Below the pieces are notes generated by a model. It ran no database searches, was not told where the DNA came from, and was given only the letters and a program-made list of their open reading frames with translations. The position numbers and the translations under genes were made by a program. Shown one piece after another: positions 28,834-38,716 of a DNA stretch of 64,000 bases (position 1 is the first letter of the stretch; every line of letters begins with the position of its first letter). Origin of the DNA: Neobacillus mesonae (lineage in GTDB: Bacteria > Bacillota > Bacilli > Bacillales > Cytobacillaceae); NCBI RefSeq assembly GCF_023715155.1, contig NZ_JAMBNQ010000003.1, forward strand, positions 225,529 to 289,528, read 5' to 3'.

Positions 28834-28887
28834 AAATCCCTTCTAAAAAGGCAGCAGAAACTGCTGTCTTATATAGAAGGGATTTTT
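28834..28887 (+). terminator. Displaced terminator of the suf operon
   Basis: AAATCCCTTCT (28834-28844) pairs with AGAAGGGATTT (28875-28885), with an inner AAGGCAGCAG/CTGCTGTCTT helix and a T-run. It directly follows the sufB remnant, which indicates it was the sufB terminator before island 1 inserted. Confidence 0.8.
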
Positions 28888-28945
28888 GATTTCAGATACA
28901 ATCCTATCTTAAGCATGCTATTCTACCAAAAAATTTTAACCCCAT

Positions 28946-30274
28946 TCATTCATTCAGAACAGATTTTAAAGTAGTAACTACAAATTGCAGTTCTTCCTCT
29001 GTTGAAGATATCGGTGGATTAATACGAATAATATTTTCATCTTGACCAACGATAAGGCCCCTCTTTTTACACTCTTCTGCAATATTTTTTGTAAATTCTT
29101 CTGGTACTGGTGTTTTTGATTCCTTATCTTCTACAAACTCAATCCCATATAAGTATCCAATTCCACGAACCTCGCCAACGTTGTTGTCTAAACGAGTTAA
29201 TTCATGCAGCTGGCTTAAGATGGTGCTGCTGAATTGGTCCAATTGTTCCACCAGATTCTCACGTTCAATGATTTCTATCGTTTTTAGGGCTACGGCACAT
29301 GCTGCAGGATTTCCTCCCATAGTTGAAAAGTGTCTTAAATGGTTTCCCTTTTCTTTAAACGTTAAATAAATTTTTTCACTTACCGCAGCAGCACCAAGCG
29401 GAGCCTAAGCGCTTGTCAATCCTTTAGCCATCGTCACAATATCGGGTTGGACATCTTCAGAGTGCATAAATCCAAACATTTTCCCTGTTCTTCCGAATCC
29501 TGTAATCACTTCATCTACAATTAAGAGAACATCATGTTCCTTGCAAATTTCTGAAACCCGAGTTAAATACTCTTTAGATGGGATAATACATCCTCCTGCA
29601 AAGAGAAAAGGTTCTAAAATGATCCCTGCTACAGTATCTGCTTCTTCCCGTAGAATTACTTGATCGATAAGCTCTGCAAAAATAAGGTCACAATTTGATC
29701 CAGAATCACCAAAAGGGCATCGATACGAATACGGAGGCAGAACATGGATAAAACCTGGGGATGAAGATCCAAATTTGCCCTTGAATGCAGGCGTTGCTGA
29801 GATATTTTGAGCACCAGAAGTGCCCCCGTGATAACCCCGATAATGGGAGATGAATTTATGTTTCCCAGGATGACCGTTTTGAATATGGTATTGTCTTGCT
29901 ATTTTTAAAGCGGCTTCATTCGCCTCAGACCCGCTTGTTGAGAAAAAAGTAACATATGAACCATCAAGCAAATTACTAAGTTTAGAAGCTAATTGAATGG
30001 CAGGGATATTGCATGAATCTGGTGAAAAATAAGCTAATTACAACATTTGCTCATAAGCAGCCTGTGCAAGTTCTACTCTTCCATATCCTAAGTTTAGACA
30101 ACTATGTCCAGACATAGCTTCAAAGTATTTGTTTCCATCTATATCTATAAACCATCCTCCTTCCCCTTCTACCCCAATGATAGGGCTCGATTTTCCATCA
30201 AAACTATACATGTCGTGCCATAAATGACTTTTTGCTTTTAGATAGAGTTCTTGCGTTTCCATATCGCCTTTCAT
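28946..30274 (-). pseudogene. Class-III aminotransferase pseudogene (two in-frame stops)
   Basis: Read through, this would encode about 442 residues of a fold-type I, class-III pyridoxal-phosphate aminotransferase. Visible are the N-terminal WFIDIDGNKYFEAMSGHSCLNLGYG, FFSTSGSEANEAALKIARQYH, ILEPFLFAGG, LLIVDEVITGFGRTGKMFGF and the PLP-lysine segment DIVTMAKGLTSA. Two stop codons interrupt a single frame: TAA at 30038-30040 and TAG at 29405-29407 (where Tyr or similar is expected in GLTSA-x-APLGA). No frameshift is needed. It is an otherwise full-length relic between the suf terminator and the split DUF72 gene. Substrate cannot be inferred. Confidence 0.85.
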
Positions 30275-30622
30275 TATAAGCCCCCCCAAAAAATCATTTT
30301 TAGAATCGTACATCCAAAACGGTTCACTTCCAAATTGAGCCGTAATATACCAAAAATGAATGATTTGTGCATTAAATATCATAGTTAGAAAATTCACACA
30401 ATTAACTATAATGTCATCATAACATCACAACCAGTTTGTGTACACCTTTCAGTAAAAATAGTAATTCAGGCTCTGCCCATTTCCTCATGATAAAAATCAT
30501 TCGGCCTTTCTTTACACATTAGATAAAGGACAGCTTTTTATCTTTTGTGAAAGGTATAGGTTTAAAAAACTCCTTTTTTAAAAAAAGGATATGCTATTAT
30601 TAGGTAATGGGGGTGAGTTCAA

Positions 30623-31144
30623 TTGATTTACATTGGCCTTACGGGATGGGGCGATCATAAAAGCCTGTATCCGAACCTGACGTCTTCACGTGATAAGCTG
30701 AAAGAATATGCAGGTCATTTCCCGATTGTTGAGGTGGATACCGCTTTTTATGCCATACAGCCGAAGCGAAATGCTGTAAAATGGGTCACTGAAACCCCTG
30801 AAAGCTTCAAGTTTATCGTCAAAGCCTATCAAGGGATGACTGGACATCAGCGCGGCGAAATTCCCTTTGAAACCAAGGAAGAGATGTTTCAAGCATTTAA
30901 AGAATCCCTTGAACCATACATAGATAAAAATAAGCTGGCAATGGTATTATTCCAATTCCCGCCATGGTTTGATCTGCGAAGAGAAAACGTCAATTATTTA
31001 AGATGGTGCAAAAAGCAAATGGGTGATATCCCATGTGCCCTTGAGTTCAGGCATCAATCTTGGTTCATCCCAAAATACCGAGTGCAGACACTTGATTTTA
31101 TGAAGATGGAAAAATGGATTCATAGTATTTGTGATTTATATTAG
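30623..31144 (+). pseudogene. yunF: DUF72 protein, 5' fragment (split by island 2)
   Basis: TTG start with GGGGGTGA SD. Codons 1-171 (to 31135) encode the N-terminal TIM-barrel-like part of a DUF72/YunF protein (IYIGLTGWGDH, IVEVDTAFYAI, FKFIVKAYQGMTGHQRGE, CALEFRHQSW, IHSICD). After TGTGAT (31130-31135) the frame runs into island 2 and stops after two foreign codons. Joining base 31135 to 50694 restores one frame of 283 residues, the usual family length, so the break is a clean insertion. Confidence 0.93.
31130..31135 (+). repeat. Left flanking TGTGAT of island 2
   Basis: TGTGAT (Cys-Asp codons of the DUF72 gene) is repeated at 50688-50693, directly outside the element's inverted ends. It is either a target repeat or the crossover sequence of the recombinases. 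Confidence 0.8.
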
Positions 31145-31488
31145 TCTCTTTTTGTTTTATAATCCATATTTTACCACTATATATATAAACCTACATATAC
31201 CAATGTATTGTTCGAGAAAATATTTAACACATCTTTCCAATTTTGTGTTGAAATTATATTCTATTTAATTTAATATAATTGTATAAAATATTGTATATTT
31301 ATTGACTGCTTTAAGACTCTCAATAGACCACTATTACAACAACAACATTGTTTTTTGTTCAGCAAATGTTGTTGTAAATTTTTTGCATTAAAACCGAACA
31401 TACGTTTTGCATTTATAGTCAATAAAAGAATGTGTATTGCTTATATGCGATGTGGGTTCAAGAAAATAATTAAGGTAGGTGGGCTAAA
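31145..31488 (+). other. Left-end noncoding region with inverted repeat
   Basis: There is no gene here. TTACAACAACA (31334-31344) and TGTTGTTGTAA (31367-31377) are perfect 11-bp arms around a T-rich loop and can slide to an alternative ACAACAACATT/AATGTTGTTGT pairing. It lies upstream of the HTH gene and may be its operator or a recombinase-binding site. Confidence 0.6.
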
Positions 31489-32025
31489 ATGGAACATTTG
31501 CTAACAGTAAAAGAAGTAGCAGAACGACTTAATAAAAGTGAGGAAACTATTAAAAGATGGTTACGCTTAGGAAAATTTGCTAATGCTTTCAAAGAATCTG
31601 ATAAGAAAGGGTGGCAGATTCCTCATGAAGATGTCCAAGTCCTGCAAACCACAAGGAGCATTTCTCCACATATAGACGAACAAATGTCAAATTTGTATAT
31701 TTCTCAACCACCTCGGAATGAGGATTCAAAAGAATTAGTATCATTGGCATATCAAGCAGTCACCATGACTTCACCTACGGACACCATAATTAATCTTCTA
31801 AACTATATAGGAATTAGGCGTACCTTAGAAATCTTGCTAATCATGAGTCAGTCACCTAATAAGGTTAAAAATCCCGAAGGATTTATCAGAAAGGCAATTA
31901 CTAAAGGGTGGACTCCCAATACACTGCCTATTAAGAGGGAACGAAATATAGCAAGAGTCCGAAGTAATCAATCAGAATATAGTCAGCAAACAGTTCCTTT
32001 TTATAATTGGCTTGAAGAAGATTAA
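31489..32025 (+). CDS. Excisionase-like HTH protein of island 2
   Basis: 178 residues. The N-terminal helix-turn-helix is of the MerR/excisionase type (LLTVKEVAERLNKSEETIKRWLRLGKFANAFKESDKKGWQIPHEDV, about 4-50). The C-terminal part is helical with no recognised domain. AGGTAGGTGG SD. It is first in the recombination operon and probably acts as directionality factor or regulator. It lies 58 bp before the first recombinase. Confidence 0.8.
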   Translation: MEHLLTVKEVAERLNKSEETIKRWLRLGKFANAFKESDKKGWQIPHEDVQVLQTTRSISPHIDEQMSNLYISQPPRNEDSKELVSLAYQAVTMTSPTDTIINLLNYIGIRRTLEILLIMSQSPNKVKNPEGFIRKAITKGWTPNTLPIKRERNIARVRSNQSEYSQQTVPFYNWLEED

Positions 32026-32083
32026 TGATTAGAAATAAAGTTGGGCTTAAAAGAATTTAATCTGCTCTTAAAGGGTGATAATT

Positions 32084-33397
32084 GTGAATTATGAATTCGT
32101 AGTAAAACAAAAAAAGATAAATGAAATTAGGGAAGGAAAACTCAATTCAGGTGATAAAACATTTCTGTGTATAAAAGATAAGGTAACAGGAATTATTTAC
32201 CCACATCCATTATCCAATTTCATAAAAAGTGAACTGGAGAGGAAATCACTTTCTCTTACTACACAAAGGAATTATGCGGAGGAAATAAAAAAATTTTTGA
32301 ATTATATTTTAGAGTGTATTGAGAATGAAGATGAAACATTTTTACATTTAGAGGAGGAGGGGATATTTGGATTACAATTACAGCATGGTGCAAGATATAT
32401 CTCATTCCTGACTCACAGGGTTAAATTGGGCCAAATCAAGTCAACTCAAGTATTCCGTACAGAACGTATTCTTGTTAGATTTTTTCGCTGGTTAATAGAA
32501 CAAAACATAACTAAAGAGAATGTTCAGTATAGGGAAGAAATTAGAATTGTGAAAGGTGAAAAAAGAACTATAACCATTTCACCTTTTGATAACTTTGAAC
32601 TTGGAACAGAGTACCCAAATAAAAGGGAAAGTACAAAAGCAAAGGATATAAAATTACATGATTTTGGAAACGGTAGGTTAGACCTTGTAAATCTTTTTAT
32701 AAGAGTTGCGGAAATAGAAGCCCCCGATATTGCATTAGGAATAGCATTTCAGTGTTATGGAGGGTTACGGAGAGGCGAAGTGGTAAATCTATTACGAAGC
32801 AGTGTAAAAGAACCGAACAAGAATGATTCTGGAGAATTTACACTTAACATACAGGATAACTGGAAAATACTCTTTCCAGATAAGGAACTTACTGTGTCAG
32901 AACAGGTAAAAAAGGAACGGATACAAGCAATATTTAAAGTTCCCATTGTCTTAGAACTATATAAAAAACATAAAGAGAATTTATTACGTTTAGAAAGAAG
33001 AGGAAGAATAAAAAATAAACACGCTTTGTTCTGTTCTATTCACACTGGAAAGCCAATTACGGGAATGGCTTATTGGGAACGCTTTACGAAGGTGAAAGAC
33101 AAATTCTTAGAAATTCTTGAACCTAATGAAAAAGATTATCAATTCTTAACATCAAAGTCCTGGTCAACACATATAGGCAGAGGGATTTATACTAATATGC
33201 TTGTGTTCCTACTCGGATGGTCAGCAAGTCAAGTGGCGATTGCAAGAGGAGATAGTAATATTCAATCCGCACAAGACTATATTGAAGAGCAAAATGTTAA
33301 GAAACAGACGGAAGAAGCAGTAGAAATTATTGCCAGAGCAACAATTCAAGCTAATCAGCGAAATTATACAAGTATAGAAAATTTAAGGGGTTTATAA
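32084..33397 (+). CDS. Tyrosine recombinase 1 (GinA/TnpA-like)
   Basis: About 437 residues. The SAM-like N-terminal domain includes LSLTTQRNYAEEIKKFLNYI (about 48-67). Catalytic residues appear as Arg in GGLRRGEVVNLL (about 220-231), the HxxR-like box STHIGRGIYTNML (about 358-370) and Tyr in SAQDYIEEQ (about 392). GTG 32084 has AAAGGGTGAT well spaced, and an upstream GTG (32075) overlaps that SD. It is immediately followed by recombinase 2 with no gap. It is the first of three consecutive recombinases that probably act together in insertion of the island. Confidence 0.85.
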   Translation: MNYEFVVKQKKINEIREGKLNSGDKTFLCIKDKVTGIIYPHPLSNFIKSELERKSLSLTTQRNYAEEIKKFLNYILECIENEDETFLHLEEEGIFGLQLQHGARYISFLTHRVKLGQIKSTQVFRTERILVRFFRWLIEQNITKENVQYREEIRIVKGEKRTITISPFDNFELGTEYPNKRESTKAKDIKLHDFGNGRLDLVNLFIRVAEIEAPDIALGIAFQCYGGLRRGEVVNLLRSSVKEPNKNDSGEFTLNIQDNWKILFPDKELTVSEQVKKERIQAIFKVPIVLELYKKHKENLLRLERRGRIKNKHALFCSIHTGKPITGMAYWERFTKVKDKFLEILEPNEKDYQFLTSKSWSTHIGRGIYTNMLVFLLGWSASQVAIARGDSNIQSAQDYIEEQNVKKQTEEAVEIIARATIQANQRNYTSIENLRGL

Positions 33398-36043
33398 ATG
33401 GAAGGATATAAAGCGGTATCTAATGTTTATAGTAATTACAATGAATATGGATTGACGGTTGGGAAAGTTAAGCAATTATCAAAAAGTGGTGAATTGGAAG
33501 AGAAAGTTATAGGAAATAGAACATATATTTCTGTTCAATCTTTGGAGAGATACATCCAGCAAGTGGATGAAATTCGCAGTAATTATATGACAATTGAAGA
33601 ATTTTATTTAAAACTTACAGGAAAAGGAAGATACAATATTCGTGTAGTTAAACAAATTGTAGAAGAGTCCTGCCTTGAACTGCTAATTATGGACATACCT
33701 ATAACGCAAAGTGAGAAATACCTTATTAAAAAAAGTAGTTATGAACAATTTTTGCAGGATTATATATCAATTCAGGAAGCCTACAATCAACTAAAAATGC
33801 ACAAAGATATTTGGCATTTTAGAGAATACTTAAAAAAACAAGGAATAATAGTTGTAACATTTCAAAATCGTTATGAGCTTCAGTTTGTAAAGAAGGAAGA
33901 TTTGAATAAATATGAGAGTATTATAAGTGTTGTTGAAGTCAGAAACCTATTAGGTTTAACAGAAAAAAACCTTAGTGAGGCAATTAAACTTTGCAAAATC
34001 GAAAGTTTTTGGGGAAGTAAGTCAAGACTCTATATAAGAAGAGAAGATTTTGAACTTTTGAAAAATTTACAGGAAAAAACATTAAATGATTTAAAAGAGA
34101 ATACTTATACTTGGGAGGAAGTTGACTCTCTTTATAAAGAGAATATTGGTGGGAAAAAAATAGATGATAATGCAATTAAAAAGTTTGTAGTACCAGGTAA
34201 TATTTATCCACTTGTACGAATTGATAAATATAAGCGAAAGATGACAGTCTATTCTAAAGTTGGTGTTGACAAGTATATAGAACAATTAAAAAAAGATAAA
34301 GAAATATCAAGGTTATGTGAAATAACCACCACCGATTATTATTCTCTTTTACAACAAATTCTTGAGATTGATAATGTATTTTTTTCTAATAATGCATCAC
34401 TAACAAAAGAGCTTTGGTATCAATTTGTTCATTGGAAACTTAAAAATATGCAAGGCAGTCGAGGAACGGCTTTGCATAGAGTGTCTGGTTTTAGACATAC
34501 CACAAAACTGTTAGCCGAATTTACAGCTACGAAAGAGATATATGAGTTTTCAGTGAATGAGTTAAACATGGGTATTTTTAACAATAATATCCCGAAAAAG
34601 TATCAAAGGGAAATTTTTTCATTCCTGTATAATATTATACAAACAGTTGAACAAAAAACAGGTAAAAAGCTATTTAACGTATCGAAATTAAATTTTAAAT
34701 ACGAAAATACAAATAAACAGGAAAAAGAAATATATTCAGTTGAAGAATATTTAGCTTTATACAATTACTTAAGCGACTTTGAAAGTCATAAGCAATTAGC
34801 GATTGCTGATGTTGAAAAGGCATTAAACAACAAAAAGGGTTACAAAAAATACGATTCTTTCTGGTTGTATGTATTGCTTCATATGAACAATGGTTGGAGG
34901 AATGGTACTGTTTTAGAGTTCCCAAGATTCAACAATCCTATATTTGATAAGCTCAATTTAAATTCTATTGAGTCTCTTGAAAATTTACATTTAACATATA
35001 ATGAAGCCGAACGGATAGTAAAATACTATCAAATGCAGTGGTTTGAACATAATAAAACCAAAGAAAAAGCGACATTTTATTGTTCCAGTGTTTTAACTTT
35101 ACCAATGGCGTATGCCATTGTCATTTGCGAATTTAGATGTAGAAAATTGCATCTTCATAACGAAAAAAATCTGATTCATTTTTACAATTCAAGAAATAAT
35201 GTTACCCCTGCTATACATGGTGGATTCTTTAAAAACTACAGTGGGGAGTTTAAATTTGAATCAAGAAAAATGAACAGAACGGTTTTAACTTATACAAGTT
35301 CAATAATTAAATCCACTTTTAATGGTGACCCTATAGAAATCGCTCGTCATTTAAGAGGACATACAACCAGTGAAACTACTAATATTTATATACAACTCCC
35401 TCAAGAGCATTTAGATTTTATTAGCGAACAGCTTTTTGACACAGGGTATTTTGGATTTATTTATAATCAAGTCAATCAATTGCTGATTGGTGGAAATCCT
35501 ACAAATAGGATAGAACAAACAAGAGCATCAAATGAATTGAAGGAGTTGTTTGGTGACGTAGTTAAATTGGAAGATACGACTACCTATTTGAAGCAGTTAT
35601 CACAAGAACGAGACGAATTAGGTAAATACTTGCAAGAGATGCCAAAAGAGGAATTGAAAAATAGATTAAACCTGATAAATTTAGGTCTTTCTCCAGCGAA
35701 GGAAGAAACATATCAGTGCTTTTTTTCAAGTTGTATTGCTATGGAGATAGATTGTAGTAAGTGTCCGTTTTCAATTCCGCACTTTTATTCACTTAACTCA
35801 ATTTCAAAAAGAATAAAAAGAACATTCCAGAGTTATCAGGAAATAGCCTATAATCAAGAAATTCCAGTGGGTGAAAAAATAAGGCTCTATAATTTATTGA
35901 TAATTGACTTTAAGAGCATTATGGAAGCTAAACAAAAGTTTGGAAATGAAATTGTTGAGATGTTTTTAGATAGCGACCTAAATGATTTTTCAAGGCGTTT
36001 AGTGGAACTACCAGACCCTCAGTATATTGAAAATATATATTAA
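33398..36043 (+). CDS. Tyrosine recombinase 2, long N-terminal HTH region
   Basis: 881 residues, unusually long. The first 300 residues look like a series of helix-turn-helix/DNA-recognition segments (for example YGLTVGKVKQLSKSGELEEKVIGNRTYISVQSLERYI and VVEVRNLLGLTEKNLSEAIKLCKIES). The recombinase domain lies in the second half: Arg in NGWRNGTVLEFP (about 506), a region around KMNRTVLTYTSSIIKS and the His/Tyr box IARHLRGHTTSETTNIYIQL (about 648-667). A Cys-rich CFFSSCIAMEIDCSKC (about 775-790) may bind zinc, as seen near the end of other transposon recombinases. The start abuts the previous stop. Confidence 0.85.
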   Translation: MEGYKAVSNVYSNYNEYGLTVGKVKQLSKSGELEEKVIGNRTYISVQSLERYIQQVDEIRSNYMTIEEFYLKLTGKGRYNIRVVKQIVEESCLELLIMDIPITQSEKYLIKKSSYEQFLQDYISIQEAYNQLKMHKDIWHFREYLKKQGIIVVTFQNRYELQFVKKEDLNKYESIISVVEVRNLLGLTEKNLSEAIKLCKIESFWGSKSRLYIRREDFELLKNLQEKTLNDLKENTYTWEEVDSLYKENIGGKKIDDNAIKKFVVPGNIYPLVRIDKYKRKMTVYSKVGVDKYIEQLKKDKEISRLCEITTTDYYSLLQQILEIDNVFFSNNASLTKELWYQFVHWKLKNMQGSRGTALHRVSGFRHTTKLLAEFTATKEIYEFSVNELNMGIFNNNIPKKYQREIFSFLYNIIQTVEQKTGKKLFNVSKLNFKYENTNKQEKEIYSVEEYLALYNYLSDFESHKQLAIADVEKALNNKKGYKKYDSFWLYVLLHMNNGWRNGTVLEFPRFNNPIFDKLNLNSIESLENLHLTYNEAERIVKYYQMQWFEHNKTKEKATFYCSSVLTLPMAYAIVICEFRCRKLHLHNEKNLIHFYNSRNNVTPAIHGGFFKNYSGEFKFESRKMNRTVLTYTSSIIKSTFNGDPIEIARHLRGHTTSETTNIYIQLPQEHLDFISEQLFDTGYFGFIYNQVNQLLIGGNPTNRIEQTRASNELKELFGDVVKLEDTTTYLKQLSQERDELGKYLQEMPKEELKNRLNLINLGLSPAKEETYQCFFSSCIAMEIDCSKCPFSIPHFYSLNSISKRIKRTFQSYQEIAYNQEIPVGEKIRLYNLLIIDFKSIMEAKQKFGNEIVEMFLDSDLNDFSRRLVELPDPQYIENIY

Positions 36044-36065
36044 AAGAAAAAAGAAGGCGAATAGT

Positions 36066-37817
36066 ATGGAAACAGTCAATATTATGGAGGAACTTATAGA
36101 GAATATCCAAGATTTTAATGATAATAGATTTAACTTGGAAAGTTCAATTGAGGAATCTATTGCTGTTCTTGAAGAAGAAATGAGTATAAACAAATTAAGT
36201 GAGTGTCATTTTAAAGAAAATAAATGGTACTTAGAATCTACCTTTCTTGCAAAGAGAGTAGGAATTGATTTCAATAAAATAAGGGAAAGTATTCAATTTA
36301 ACAAAAAAATTGATGCAATAGAATTCATTAATATAGTAAAGTGTTGGACCGCCTCTTTAATTGAGGGAGGATATAATTCAAATGTTGTTGCAAAAATGGT
36401 TAATGAAGGGTTGAAAGATTTTCTGATTATAACAAAAGGTCTTACAGAAGCAAACGAAGATGAACTTGCAGATACACTATTAAATTTATCGGAGAGTAAA
36501 AAAAGGATTGTCTGCAATAGTGCATTAAATTTTTTGGATTATTTTCCAGATTTAGGTGAGGATTATGCATCTTTACTGTATTCCGTCAAACCAGAATATC
36601 AAGGTGCTAAAGCAAGATTACTTCCCCCTTCTAAGGATATTCTTATCTTTTCAAAAGTTTTAGAAGAATATTTTTCTAAGGACCTGTCTGAATTAGAATA
36701 TCTTAAGTGGTTTCCTATTTGGCTGTGGTGGAATTTAACAATGTTGATTCCTATGAGACCTTCTGAGTATTGTACTATAGAACGTGATTGCCTTTTACAA
36801 AAGGATGGTAAATTTTACATTAAATTACCCAGGCATAAACAGAAGTTTAATAACAGAAGAAACATACAGGTTCTTGATAAAATAAGTATTCCTGAAAAGT
36901 TATATAGAAAGATAGAAGAATATAAAGAAAAAACAGAACCTTATGGTAGAACAGATACTTTGATTTCTTATTTATCCATTCCACATTTTGTAGATAAAAG
37001 ATATTTTCCAACCACTACATCATTTCATGATAATAAATTGAATCCATATAATTATTCAATAAATATTCTGAGGGAGAATTTAAAGAGTTTTTATGAATAC
37101 ATTGTTTTCGGTGAGTATAATGTTCTACAGGTGGAGGGTGAATCTGATATAGAAGGATTATCTCTTACTCAAAAGCTACGACCTGGGGATACAAGACATC
37201 TCGCATTTCTCAATTTAAATAGGCAGGGTTATCATCCAGTGGAAATTGCAAGGATTGGTGGTCATAATACAATATATTCTCAAAACCACTATTTCAATCA
37301 TGTTTCTAATTTTGTAGACCTTGAGATATTAGAGTTGATTGCAAATATTGATTTAGATAGTTATAAGAATAAAATGGAAGATTCGGAAACAAAAAGCGAC
37401 CATTCGATTAGTGTATCGTTCATTGAGAAGTATGTATTAAGACCACCGATGGGTGACGTTAAAATAAAATTGAGGGATGGCTATTGTACCGATGCTAACC
37501 AGAATTGTAAGGTGGAAGATTGTTGGGAATGTGATTCTTGGCGAATAACAGAAGAAGAATTAATAGAAAAACAAGATATTTTAGCACAAAAATTAAAGGA
37601 CTCCGAATCTGGTATTAATGAAGTTGTAGGTAATCTTACAAACCTATATAAGGGTATTTACAATAATATTGGAAAGGATGAATTTTATTCTTCCGACAAC
37701 CCAGAAATACGAAATGAGTTAATTAACAAATCAAAGCGGATAGACAACGCAATTAGAAAATATATCAATCTTATGAAGGTAAAAGAAAGGATTGATTCTA
37801 TTGGAAACAAGAGGTAG
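36066..37817 (+). CDS. Tyrosine recombinase 3 (TnpB-like)
   Basis: 583 residues. Catalytic Arg in LIPMRPSEYCTIERDCLL (about 228), the HxxR-type box in GDTRHLAFLNLNRQGYHPVEIARIGGHNTIYSQNHYFNHV (about 375-415) with the probable Tyr nucleophile in its last part. A Cys-rich DGYCTDANQNCKVEDCWECDSW (about 473-494) suggests a zinc-binding end, matching recombinase 2. ATG 36066 lies 22 bp after the previous stop. It forms the recombinase trio with genes 1 and 2. Confidence 0.85.
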   Translation: METVNIMEELIENIQDFNDNRFNLESSIEESIAVLEEEMSINKLSECHFKENKWYLESTFLAKRVGIDFNKIRESIQFNKKIDAIEFINIVKCWTASLIEGGYNSNVVAKMVNEGLKDFLIITKGLTEANEDELADTLLNLSESKKRIVCNSALNFLDYFPDLGEDYASLLYSVKPEYQGAKARLLPPSKDILIFSKVLEEYFSKDLSELEYLKWFPIWLWWNLTMLIPMRPSEYCTIERDCLLQKDGKFYIKLPRHKQKFNNRRNIQVLDKISIPEKLYRKIEEYKEKTEPYGRTDTLISYLSIPHFVDKRYFPTTTSFHDNKLNPYNYSINILRENLKSFYEYIVFGEYNVLQVEGESDIEGLSLTQKLRPGDTRHLAFLNLNRQGYHPVEIARIGGHNTIYSQNHYFNHVSNFVDLEILELIANIDLDSYKNKMEDSETKSDHSISVSFIEKYVLRPPMGDVKIKLRDGYCTDANQNCKVEDCWECDSWRITEEELIEKQDILAQKLKDSESGINEVVGNLTNLYKGIYNNIGKDEFYSSDNPEIRNELINKSKRIDNAIRKYINLMKVKERIDSIGNKR

Positions 37818-38559
37818 AAAACCAAAGATATATCCTCAACCAGAAATTGACAACATCATTTACCGATTTACACAAGAAGATAAGGTTGGTGGATTAATTA
37901 GGTATTCAGAAATGTATCGGTTCGCTAACAAATTGTATGAAAATGGGGAAATACCATATAAATTTAGTGAAGATTATTGGAGACGGGATGGCAGACAAGG
38001 AAAAGAAACGATAGATAAAGCCAATAGATTATATGAAACTACAATTGTAAACAAAAAGACAAATGAAACTGATATTTTTGTAGATACAGAAGAATGTGTC
38101 AATAAATTCTTTACAGGTAAACCGTCAGATAAGAAAAGATTGATTCAAGCCTTAAAGATTAACGAAAAAAAGGCAAAGGATTCAAATAATCTTTTGATTA
38201 AGATAGAAGAATTAAAGCAGGAAATATCCATCCAAAAAGACAAGAATAAGGAATTAGAGGTATTGGTGGAGCAATATCAAAATACTTTATTTTCATGGTT
38301 CAATGCAAGTCTAAAATCAGATGTCCCTTTAATCAATTTGATAACTACAGGGAAGTCGAGACATCCAATTATTGATTTGTTTTTTAAAACTGCATTTTCT
38401 AACCCAACTGAGGGATATGAAAAATTTGAACAATTCAGGAAAAATGCTGAAAGAAATAATGAAAAAGCAATAGCAAATACAAAAGATAGTGTTGTGACAC
38501 CAATAAATAAGAAAAGTAGACTTCAGCAGATAACAGAACAGTTTAACCAAAAGGAGTAA
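37801..38559 (+). CDS. Coiled-coil accessory protein (GinD/TnpC-like)
   Basis: 252 residues, TTG start with AAAGG at 37786-37790. It overlaps recombinase 3 by 17 bp, so it is coupled. The N-terminal part has a basic RGRKPKIYPQPEI. The middle (about 135-165, LLIKIEELKQEISIQKDKNKELEVLVEQYQ) is a clear coiled coil. No recombinase residues are seen. By position it corresponds to the fourth gene of GInt modules or TnpC of Tn554-like elements, which assist recombination. Assignment is from context. Confidence 0.7.
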   Translation: METRGRKPKIYPQPEIDNIIYRFTQEDKVGGLIRYSEMYRFANKLYENGEIPYKFSEDYWRRDGRQGKETIDKANRLYETTIVNKKTNETDIFVDTEECVNKFFTGKPSDKKRLIQALKINEKKAKDSNNLLIKIEELKQEISIQKDKNKELEVLVEQYQNTLFSWFNASLKSDVPLINLITTGKSRHPIIDLFFKTAFSNPTEGYEKFEQFRKNAERNNEKAIANTKDSVVTPINKKSRLQQITEQFNQKE

Positions 38560-38577
38560 AAAGAATTTTTATGAAGG

Positions 38578-38610
38578 ACTACCCATATTTTAAAATTGGG
38601 TGGTTTTTTG
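38578..38610 (+). terminator. Terminator of the recombinase operon
   Basis: ACTACCCA (38578-38585) pairs with TGGGTGGT (38597-38604), then TTTTTT. Confidence 0.85.
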
Positions 38611-38716
38611 TTTTGCGTAGAAATGATATATATTGACTATATTTTATAAAATAACTAATAGAATTCCATTGATTAACAGTTATAATAATATTGATAGGGA
38701 AGGAGGTATGTTTTCA

